From Alphaproteobacteria bacterium (GTDB lineage Bacteria; Pseudomonadota; Alphaproteobacteria; Caulobacterales; Maricaulaceae): a stretch of 64,000 bases of DNA. Numbering within the stretch: position 1 is the first letter of the stretch; each line of letters starts with the position of its first letter. Under the pieces are notes generated by a model that saw only the letters and a program-made list of their open reading frames with translations, was not told the DNA's origin and searched no databases. A program made the translations under genes and the position numbers. The stretch spans positions 1-64,000 of the forward strand of contig JAJRSJ010000005.1 of NCBI GenBank assembly GCA_024278855.1, written 5' to 3'. Below are positions 20,401 through 26,324 of this stretch, piece by piece.

Positions 20401-20925
20401 ATCGCCAAACTCCGCGTTGGTATTGAAAGCTTAAATTCCGAAGGCCGCGAACGTCTGTTGAAAGCTTTTGATGTGGTCAACGGGCATTTCGGACGTTTGT
20501 TCACCACATTGTTCGGTGGTGGTCAGGCCTCGCTTGCCTTAAGCGAAAACGATGACCCTTTGGAAGCCGGGTTGGAAATTTTGGCGAGCCCGCCGGGCAA
20601 ACGCTTGGGCAATATGTCTTTACTGTCCGGCGGTGAGCAAGCTTTGACGGCTACGGCGCTGATTTTTGCGGTATTTTTGTCCAACCCCGCTCCTGTCTGT
20701 GTGCTCGACGAAGTTGATGCCCCCCTCGACGATAGCAATGTGGAACGTTATTGTGATCTTTTGGACGAGATGTGCAAACAGACCCAGACCAAGTTTATCG
20801 CCATCACCCACAACCCGGTGACCATGGCCCGCATGGACAGATTATTCGGCGTTACCATGGCCGAACAAGGCGTCTCGCAAATGGTCTCGATAGATTTGGG
20901 CACAGCCGAAAAAATGACGGCGTAA
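17458..20925 (+). CDS. smc: Chromosome segregation protein SMC
   Basis: A 1155-residue structural-maintenance-of-chromosomes ATPase that compacts and segregates DNA. The Walker A motif GPNGCGKSN is at residues 34-42. Two long coiled coils flank a hinge around residues 510-640 (KKGYETALAAALGDDLDAG). The C-terminal ATPase half has the signature MSLLSGGEQALTATAL and Walker B VCVLDEVDAPLDD. Full length for the alphaproteobacterial type. ScpA/ScpB are not in the window. Confidence 0.98.
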   Translation: MGSLRFNHIKLVGFKSFVEPTIFEIKPGLTGVVGPNGCGKSNLLEAIRWVMGANSAKAMRGKAMDDVIFSGTKTRPARNLASVTLEIDNSARMAPSMFNDNEVLEVTRTITKGAGSKYQVNGQTVRAKDVQLLFADASTGANSPALVRQGQISELISAKPETRRKILEEAAGISGLHTRRHEAELRLRAAETNLDRLEDILSQIESQLLSLRRQSRQAARFKRLAGEIREYRTLLWLKRWQQALQALELSTTELKDSEIKVAELTSQVTVLTTQVTEISAKLEPHREEQIVAAAICGRLNAAKEALDNDAQAAKSEINKLEARLAHLKGDIEREANIVVDADAACERLASELSELQAQGDTGAALKTAQKSAHTAIEARSKLEDQVADLTKKTALQAAGHASAVRECERLSGQKSRLEQDIETAIAALSELENTAETSGNDNLFAAALDSAQAALINAKEHEQATILAREDAAKRERDLHDKFSTARRNVSDLEAEHKALSRIISAGSGEQNWEAVLESVGTKKGYETALAAALGDDLDAGLETGSPLHWQGAHTPDAQLPAGIKSLANYVAAPNALAARLSQIGVVETADGKAKSKHLAPGQRLVSLRGDLWRWDGFVSSGEVKSVAAVKLENKNRLIEIEDALEDVRKAASRTEAEWQAAQTARSQTNEAARNARQVLPDLEAEDRAARATLNTFENDQARKAEQKNSLQDRLARRKFELLETQTALESANKILAEAQTDEALEGQLEDLRITLQTARDAADEASAQYRSLKNEAQARAARLGAVEQDLKDWQGRGAHAKQRITSLQGREAETAMALTAANDSPDEFAKRQQTLLSDLNNAEQRRKNASDDLAEIENILREVDGNLRATERDLGQAREDRAAAEARKTAANERKQEINARILENLSCEPTDLKSQLEELSPDSTPGSTLSEPDIERKLERLNRERENLGGVNLRADEEAAEQEQRLSAMNDERQDLLAAIAKLRVGIESLNSEGRERLLKAFDVVNGHFGRLFTTLFGGGQASLALSENDDPLEAGLEILASPPGKRLGNMSLLSGGEQALTATALIFAVFLSNPAPVCVLDEVDAPLDDSNVERYCDLLDEMCKQTQTKFIAITHNPVTMARMDRLFGVTMAEQGVSQMVSIDLGTAEKMTA

Positions 20926-21000
20926 GCGCGAAATACTTTAATTGTAAAAATATTTTCATTTAGCCTTATTTTTCAATCACTTAACACTATACGGCTTTTG

Positions 21001-21029
21001 TTGACACCGCATAGAGGTGCGCGTAAGTT
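21001..21029 (+). promoter_or_regulatory. Possible sigma-70-type promoter of the F0 operon
   Basis: TTGACA (21001-21006), a 17-base spacer and a poor -10 (TAAGTT, 21024-21029) lie about 60 bases before the proposed atpI start. A GANTC site (GAATC, 21058-21062) lies between. I see no gene in 20926-21090. Confidence 0.35.
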
Positions 21030-21090
21030 GCCCGCGTTTGATGGGTGACCATCTTGCGAATCGAACATTTTTATCCACGAGGGAAATTCT

Positions 21091-21420
21091 CTGAAACAAA
21101 CACCAAAATCCGACCAAGACCGCGCGAAAAAACTGGAGGCTTTGGGGGAGAAAGTAAAATCCGCACAAAAAGCCAGAACACCTGATTTAGACGAAGAGGC
21201 TTCTGGATGGGCGGTCGGTATAAATTATGCCAGTGTGTTTACAGGCGCCGTTATAGTTGGCGGCGCATTTGGGTATGGGTTTGATTTTTTAGCCGGCACC
21301 AAGCCTTGGGGTTTGATGGTCGGGGTGGTTCTAGGCTTTGCCGCAGGCACACGCAGTGTCGTGCAAATGGCGCAAGGTATGATGAATGAAGACGGCGAAG
21401 ATGCAGACGGCGAAAGCTGA
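21091..21420 (+). CDS. atpI: ATP synthase protein I, probable CTG start
   Basis: A 109-residue small membrane protein that assists F0 assembly. Two membrane helices (INYASVFTGAVIVGGAFGYGFDFLAG and PWGLMVGVVLGFAAGTRSV) with the acidic C-terminus are typical. No in-frame ATG or GTG serves as start. The first is TTG at 21142, but GAGGGA stands 6 bases before an in-frame CTG at 21091, and starting there gives the charged N-terminal helix (DRAKKLEALGEKVKSAQ) that family members have. CTG as a start is rare; a changed ATG or a sequence error is an alternative. First gene of the F0 operon. Confidence 0.75.
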   Translation: MKQTPKSDQDRAKKLEALGEKVKSAQKARTPDLDEEASGWAVGINYASVFTGAVIVGGAFGYGFDFLAGTKPWGLMVGVVLGFAAGTRSVVQMAQGMMNEDGEDADGES

Positions 21421-21469
21421 TTTGAAATACAAATAGCGAAATTTTCGCAAAAGAATTGAAAGACCAGTA

Positions 21470-22243
21470 ATGGCAAAAGAAGCAGGCAAACAGTTTGACC
21501 CGATCAGACAATTTGATCTCCACAATATGGTGGATATTCAGATCGGCAAATACGACATAAGTTTCACCAATTCATCCTTTATGATGGTGGTGGCCGTAGT
21601 CTGTATTTGTCTATTTTTGTATTTATCCACGACGAAAAAATCCCTTGTGCCGGGACGTTGGTAGTCCGTTGCAGAAATTTCCTATGAATTTGTCGCCGAC
21701 ATGGTGCGCTCAACTGCCGGACGCGACGGGCTTAAATTTTTCCCATTTGTCTACGCCCTGTTCATGTTTATTTTGTTTGCCAACATGCTCGGGCTCGTCC
21801 CGTTCTTTTTCACCCCTACCTCACATATTATTGTAACCTTTGCTTTGGCTATGATGGTGATGACCACGGTATTAATTGTCGGGTTTTGGAAAAACGGGCT
21901 TGGGTTTTTGCAATTATTCAACCCGTCCGGCGTGCCTATGATCCTAAAGATCGTATTGGTCACACCCCTTGAAATTATATCGTTCATGTCGCGCCCCTTG
22001 TCCCATTCAATCAGGCTTTGGGCCAATATGTTGGCCGGGCATATTATGCTGAAACTGTTCGCCAGCTTCATTATTGCCATGGCGGTCGGCTTGACGGGGG
22101 CGTTTAAATTGGGGGCAATTGCGCCTGCAATTATGACCATTGCCCTGACCCCTCTTGAAATTCTGGTGGCGTTTTTGTAAGCCTATGTGTTTGCCATTCT
22201 CACCAGCGTATATTTAAACGACGCGCTCCATCCGGGGCATTAA
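21470..22243 (+). pseudogene. atpB: ATP synthase F0 subunit a, interrupted by in-frame TAG and TAA
   Basis: The frame would encode about 257 residues, normal length for subunit a, which carries the proton half-channels. Codon 65 is TAG (21662-21664) in VPGRW-stop-SVAEISYEF, and codon 237 is TAA (22178-22180) in LVAFL-stop-AYVFAIL. Relatives have glutamine at both places (PGRLQS, AFLQAYVF). Everything else is intact, including SHSIRLWANMLAGHIMLK with the essential Arg and the C-terminal YLNDALHPGH. Both stops equal one C-to-T change of a Gln codon (CAG, CAA). Interpretations: real nonsense mutations, readthrough or suppression, or errors in the sequence. Conservation between the stops argues that any loss is very recent. 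Confidence 0.88.
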
Positions 22244-22293
22244 GACCACTAAGAAACTTACGTTAACTGCACAACCAAATTAGGAGAAATATC

Positions 22294-22518
22294 ATGGACG
22301 CAGAAGCAGCAAGACTAATCGGCGCAGGCCTGGCCTGTTCAGGCATGATCGGTGCCGGTATTGGCCTCGGCCACATTTTCGGCAATTATCTAAGTGCCGC
22401 CATTCGCAACCCCTCGGCCGCCAAAGGCCAGTTCGGTAATCTGATTTTCGGCTTTGCCGTGACAGAAGCTCTGGGCATTTTCTCACTATTGATCGCGTTT
22501 TTGCTCCTGTTCGGGTAA
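22294..22518 (+). CDS. atpE: ATP synthase F0 subunit c
   Basis: A 74-residue proteolipid, the rotor ring subunit. Two membrane helices flank a polar loop ([18 protein letters not shown]); the proton-carrying acid is Glu in [16 protein letters not shown]. The start [14 protein letters not shown] is typical for alphaproteobacteria. The first helix has a Cys ([10 protein letters not shown]), which is slightly unusual. AGGAGAAATATC precedes the ATG. Intact, unlike its neighbours atpB and atpF'. Confidence 0.96.
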   Translation: MDAEAARLIGAGLACSGMIGAGIGLGHIFGNYLSAAIRNPSAAKGQFGNLIFGFAVTEALGIFSLLIAFLLLFG

Positions 22519-22549
22519 CAAGACCAAATACGTTTAAAGGACATCACTT

Positions 22550-23085
22550 ATGAGTGGCTTTACTATCATGATGGCAGCGGCGAGCGGAGCCGAGAGCGCA
22601 AAAGTTTTTGCGCCCCTGGATACGTCCACTTTCCCGTCACAGCTTTTTGGCTGTTTCTCACATTTGGTGTCTTGTTATTTCTTCTCGCCAAGGTGCTGTT
22701 ACCGCGCCTTGGCGGCATTTTGGAAGAACGGTCCAACCGTATTGCTGACGATCTTGACGTGGCAGCACGCATGCAAAGAGAAGCGGAATTGGCCGGAAAA
22801 GCTTATGAGCAGTCCTTGGGTGATGCCCGTGCCAAAGCCCATAATGTGGCCGAAACCACACGGGCGAGCGTCGACGCTGAACTGGAAGCAGAAATGCAAA
22901 CAGCTGACGAACAGACCGCCAAGCAAATGCAACGGGCCGAGACTAAAATCCAGGCAATGCGCGAAACGGCTTTGGCCAATGTTGACGAGATTGCCGTCGA
23001 GACTGCCAAGGCTTTGGTCGAGCAGTTATACACAAAGAAAATCAGTATAGCCACCGTTCGTAAAACGGTCAAAGCACTCGGATAG
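22550..23085 (+). pseudogene. ATP synthase F0 subunit b', broken by a -1 frameshift
   Basis: The first 33 codons give a normal b' start (SAKVFAPLDTSTFPSQLF). The rest of the protein is in the -1 frame: WLFLTFGVLLFLLAKVLLPR, LGGILEERSNRIADDLD, then the coiled coil to KTVKALG. Stepping back one base at CTT TTT (T run 22644-22648, TTT 22646-22648 re-read as 22645-22647) restores the expected SQLF-WLF junction exactly. A lost T in a T6 run is the simplest cause; single-tRNA slippage at TTT is an alternative. The zero frame stays open to 23050 but encodes unrelated sequence. The b' subunit forms the peripheral stalk with b. Confidence 0.85.
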
Positions 23086-23107
23086 AAACCGGTTAAAGGA
23101 GCAGATT

Positions 23108-23608
23108 ATGCACTGGGAATTTAGTTTTGGATATCCAACAATTTGGGTGTTTCTAGCACTGGTCGTCTTCATTGTCGGCCTAATGTATAAGGGCATCCAT
23201 AAAGTCATAGCCAAAGCGTTGGACGACCGGGCCGATGCTATCCGCAAAGAACTGGACGAAGCCCGCACATTGCGCGAAGAAGCACAAACTTTATTATCGT
23301 CCTTCCAACGTAAACAGGTAGAAGCCGAGCAACAGGCCAAGGATATTGTCAAGCAAGCCCGCAAAGACGCCGAAACCATGGCCGTCAATGCCCGCAAAGA
23401 CATGGCGGAACGCTTGCAGCGCCGCGCCGAGCAGGCCGAAGCCAAGATTAAAAATGCTGAAACCCAGGCACTGACAGATGTAAAGCTGCGCGCCGTCCAA
23501 TTGGCCGCTATCGCTGCAGAGCAAGTCCTGCGCACTGAACTGGCTAGCACCGACCATAAAGCATTGGTCAAAAACGGCATTACCGATATGGGCAAAGCTT
23601 TTAATTAG
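23108..23608 (+). CDS. atpF: ATP synthase F0 subunit b
   Basis: A 166-residue peripheral-stalk subunit: one N-terminal membrane helix (PTIWVFLALVVFIVGLMY) then a long charged coiled coil (ALDDRADAIRKELDEARTL to EQVLRTEL). Intact, with AAAGGAGC before the ATG. Last gene of the F0 operon; a terminator follows. Confidence 0.94.
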   Translation: MHWEFSFGYPTIWVFLALVVFIVGLMYKGIHKVIAKALDDRADAIRKELDEARTLREEAQTLLSSFQRKQVEAEQQAKDIVKQARKDAETMAVNARKDMAERLQRRAEQAEAKIKNAETQALTDVKLRAVQLAAIAAEQVLRTELASTDHKALVKNGITDMGKAFN

Positions 23609-23642
23609 GCAGACCCTAGGTTTTTCGGTATAGATATGTATT

Positions 23643-23668
23643 AAAAAAGGGCCTTGCGGCCCTTTTTT
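23643..23668. terminator. Bidirectional rho-independent terminator
   Basis: AAAAAAGGGCC-TTGC-GGCCCTTTTTT: an 11-bp stem including A/T flanks with a 4-base loop. It lies between atpF (plus) and the FKBP gene (minus), which are convergent, and can serve both. Confidence 0.92.
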
Positions 23669-23678
23669 GTTTCCTGAT

Positions 23679-24272
23679 TTAATCGGATATGCCGAGCAAT
23701 TGCACGTGAAATACCAATGGGGTTTTTGGCGGAATTGACCCGCGACCACCATCGCCGTAGGCTAGGTCTGAAGGAATATAAAACGTCCAGGCATCACAAG
23801 GGCGCATCATGCCGACCCCTTCCGTCCAGCCCGCAATCACCCGGTTAAGGGGAAACTCTATATCCTGACCGCGCTCATAGGAGCTGTCAAACTTCTCGCC
23901 GTTCAAAAACTGACCGTGATAATTCACCCGCACGGTTTGGGTCGGCTTGGCCGGTGTGGTTTTTAAAGTGCTGGATGTGTTGACCGAATATTGCAGGCCG
24001 GACGCCGTGGTGATAACGCCGTCGCGTTTTGCATTGGCGGCAAACCATGCGGTTTGCTCCAAAGCCGGGTCAGGCATTTCGGTGGAATAGCTGGAAATAT
24101 CTTTAAGCACCTTATCGTCCGAACAGGTGCGAAACCGCTCAAGATTAGCCTTGGCGGTTTCGTAAGCGCTTACCGCTTCCGCCTCCGTGTTTGGTGTTTT
24201 CATGCCGATTTCACTACATGCCGACAGGCCGAGCAGGGCAATAGACACGCCCGTAATAAGATATTTTTGCAT
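23679..24272 (-). CDS. FKBP-type peptidyl-prolyl cis-trans isomerase, exported lipoprotein
   Basis: A 197-residue protein. The N-terminus MQKYLITGVSIALLGLSACSE has a lipobox (LSAC). A middle segment with a Cys (RFRTCSDDK) precedes the FKBP domain (residues ~105-197): VRVNYHGQFLNGEKFDSSYERG, LNRVIAGWTEGVGMMRPCDAWTFYIPSDLAYG and PLVFHVQLLGI. It should speed prolyl isomerisation of periplasmic proteins. Confidence 0.93.
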   Translation of the reverse strand: MQKYLITGVSIALLGLSACSEIGMKTPNTEAEAVSAYETAKANLERFRTCSDDKVLKDISSYSTEMPDPALEQTAWFAANAKRDGVITTASGLQYSVNTSSTLKTTPAKPTQTVRVNYHGQFLNGEKFDSSYERGQDIEFPLNRVIAGWTEGVGMMRPCDAWTFYIPSDLAYGDGGRGSIPPKTPLVFHVQLLGISD

Positions 24273-24355
24273 AGATTTCTCCCAATATTATTTAAGTGTT
24301 GTCGTTGTTCGCCTCATCTTTTAACGAGCCGATAATCCTAAGTCTAGGCGGATCT

Positions 24356-25327
24356 TTAATGCGGCAGGAAAACCTCAATTTCTGAAAATTCTTTGGGGTG
24401 GATATAGTCTTGCTGGAACCAAGGCTGCTGCGTGGACGAGAACACATCCGCCATCCAGTCGGCAACCACATTCACTCTGGCCATATTGGCCGTGTGCGGG
24501 CTGCGCACGAGCCAAAAATTGTAAGAATACATGATCCCGTAATCGAGCATCAATAACTCCGGATGTAGTTTCGCCATATAGCTCGGCAGCATGGAAATCC
24601 CGGCGCCGTTTAACACGGCACTGAGGACAATCGCACATGAATTGGCGCTTAAGGACGGGGTAGCAAGTTCCCGCAAAGCCCGGGATTTTTTCTCCCAGGT
24701 TTCGACCTCCAAGCCGGAGCGGCGTAAATACATCAATTTATAATTGACCACATCCTCCATAGTGCGCGGGATCCCGTTTTTTTCCTTATATTGTCGGCTC
24801 ACCATGGGCACATAATGCACCGTACCAAGTTGGCGGGCGACAAAATCCATCGGCTTGCTTGTATTAAATTGCACCGCCAAATCAGGCTCATTTTCCGGGC
24901 TTAACCCGGATGTGTTTTGCGTATAAAAACTTAAGTTCAAGCCTTTGCGCTCCTCCTGCAAAGCAGGTAAAGCCGGAATAAGCCAGTCTGTGACAAGCCC
25001 GTCCAGACACCGGATAAACACATCGCCCATTTCCGCTTTATCATGATGGTTTGCCATGCGTTCAATACTAGACGCAGACCGGTTCATGGCGGCGGCATGA
25101 ACCAACATGGATTTACCAATATCTGTTACCGCCATGCCGGACGTGGTGCGGGTAAATAAAGGCGTGCCGAGGCGAGCTTCCAAATTCTCGATCCGCTTGG
25201 AAATTGTCGGCTGGGTACGGCCCATCAATGCAGCCGCTTTGGAGATCGAGCCGGTGTTATATATGGCCAAAAACACCGAATAATCATCCCAACTCACCAG
25301 GCGCGAAATTTTCTCTATACCCGCCAT
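24356..25327 (-). CDS. LysR-family transcriptional regulator
   Basis: A 323-residue regulator. The winged HTH spans residues 14-75 (DYSVFLAIYNTGSISKAAAL, RTQPTISKRIENLEARLGTPLF), followed by a substrate-binding domain that is divergent (LNLSFYTQNTSG, GAGISMLPSYMAKLHPEL). Its target and ligand are unknown; the divergent neighbour is ispZ, 273 bases away with a structured region between. Confidence 0.92.
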   Translation of the reverse strand: MAGIEKISRLVSWDDYSVFLAIYNTGSISKAAALMGRTQPTISKRIENLEARLGTPLFTRTTSGMAVTDIGKSMLVHAAAMNRSASSIERMANHHDKAEMGDVFIRCLDGLVTDWLIPALPALQEERKGLNLSFYTQNTSGLSPENEPDLAVQFNTSKPMDFVARQLGTVHYVPMVSRQYKEKNGIPRTMEDVVNYKLMYLRRSGLEVETWEKKSRALRELATPSLSANSCAIVLSAVLNGAGISMLPSYMAKLHPELLMLDYGIMYSYNFWLVRSPHTANMARVNVVADWMADVFSSTQQPWFQQDYIHPKEFSEIEVFLPH

Positions 25328-25387
25328 ACAATTTTTGCACTCCCCATTAAAGTTAAGTTCCCCTATGCCATAGCTCTACAGACTAAT

Positions 25388-25457
25388 CCAGTCATTCCCC
25401 AGCTCTCCCCAGCTAAACTGGACTGTTTGTACCAAATAACCACCCTGCAGGGTGGTT
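25388..25457 (+). other. Two hairpins ahead of the terminator: possible small RNA or leader structure
   Basis: CCAGT...ACTGG (25388-25421, enclosing two copies of TCCCCAGCT-like sequence) is followed by the perfect 20-base palindrome AACCACCCTG/CAGGGTGGTT (25438-25457). With the terminator at 25491-25540 they form three consecutive structures on the plus strand, with no coding sequence. The palindrome could also be a regulator operator. Status as an RNA gene is inference. Confidence 0.4.
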
Positions 25458-25490
25458 CACCTGTTCATTTTGTGATTGGGGCAGGTTGGC

Positions 25491-25540
25491 GGGGTAAGAA
25501 TTCTGGCGGAGTGCCAGAATTCTTACCCCGTTTTTTATTT
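25491..25540 (+). terminator. Strong rho-independent terminator in a divergent intergenic region
   Basis: GGGGTAAGAATTCTGGC (25491-25507) pairs perfectly with 25513-25529 around the loop GGAGT, a 17-bp stem, followed by GTTTTTTATTTTTTT. It terminates plus-strand transcription, yet the gene upstream (LysR) is on the minus strand, so what it terminates is a short transcript from within 25328-25490 or the ispZ leader. Confidence 0.88.
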
Positions 25541-25600
25541 TTTTGTAATACCGCCTAGCAAATACTTGCTTTCACAGACGCAATCAGGCAAACCGCCCTC

Positions 25601-26257
25601 ATGATTGAAACACCCCCCTCCCCAAAACCCCAATCCTCCATGTGGACTGATCTTGGCCCGGTTATTGCCTATGTGATTGTGTTTAATATCGCCCGTAGAA
25701 TGATCGACAAGGGTGCCGAGTTCAATCTGCTCGGCATGACCGTACCAGGCGAAGATGCACCGCTTTATATTGGTACACTGGTCTTTGCCCTCGCCATTAT
25801 CATCGCCGTGATTTATTCGAAATTAAAGACCGGTAAAGTATCCGTCATGTTGTGGGTTACGGCAATCATTGTACTCGGTACCGCCGCTATAACCCTCGGG
25901 CTTAAAAGCCCGACAGTGTTTAAAATGAAACCCACCGCCATCAATCTCTTGTTCGGAATAACCATTCTTGGTTCCTTGGCCATAGGCAAAAATGTGTTTC
26001 GACAGTTATTTGCCAGTGTTTATAACCTGCCTGACAAGGTATGGCGGGTTTTCGCCTTTCGTTGGGGTTTGTTTTTCTTGTTCCTCGCGGGCGTAAACGA
26101 ATTTATCTGGCGTAATTTCTCCGTTGATTTTTGGTCAAATTTCAAACTGGTCGGTGTATTGCCAATTACTTTTTTGTTTATACTGCTCAACATGCCTTTG
26201 TTGATGAAACATATGCCGGATATGGCCACCACGCCAGCCAAAGAAAAAGAAGAATAA
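25601..26257 (+). CDS. ispZ: Septation protein A / YciB-type inner membrane protein
   Basis: A 218-residue protein with about six membrane helices. DLGPVIAYVIVFNIARRM, YSKLKTGKVSVMLWVTAIIV, FKMKPTAINLLFGITILGSL, RVFAFRWGLFFLFLAGVNEFIWRN and FWSNFKLVGVLPITFLFIL follow the IspZ/YciB pattern. Members affect cell-envelope integrity and division. It lies upstream of acnA. Confidence 0.93.
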   Translation: MIETPPSPKPQSSMWTDLGPVIAYVIVFNIARRMIDKGAEFNLLGMTVPGEDAPLYIGTLVFALAIIIAVIYSKLKTGKVSVMLWVTAIIVLGTAAITLGLKSPTVFKMKPTAINLLFGITILGSLAIGKNVFRQLFASVYNLPDKVWRVFAFRWGLFFLFLAGVNEFIWRNFSVDFWSNFKLVGVLPITFLFILLNMPLLMKHMPDMATTPAKEKEE

Positions 26258-26324
26258 ATACTATATTGCGACCAAATTCAAGCCGCGCTATAAACCTGAA
26301 ACCAGATACAAAAAGGAAACCCAT

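Noticed and set aside
22550-23050. The 166-codon zero frame of atpF' as a real protein
   Set aside because: After residue 33 it is Lys/Trp-rich sequence with no family likeness, while the -1 frame gives a proper b' subunit.
21470-23608. A reassigned genetic code in which TAG and TAA mean glutamine
   Set aside because: TAG ends atpF' and atpF, TAA ends atpE and smc, and TGA ends atpI, all at normal protein ends, so these codons work as stops in the same operon.
25491-25540. A terminator for the LysR gene
   Set aside because: LysR is transcribed away from this site on the minus strand, and the T-run follows the stem on the plus strand.
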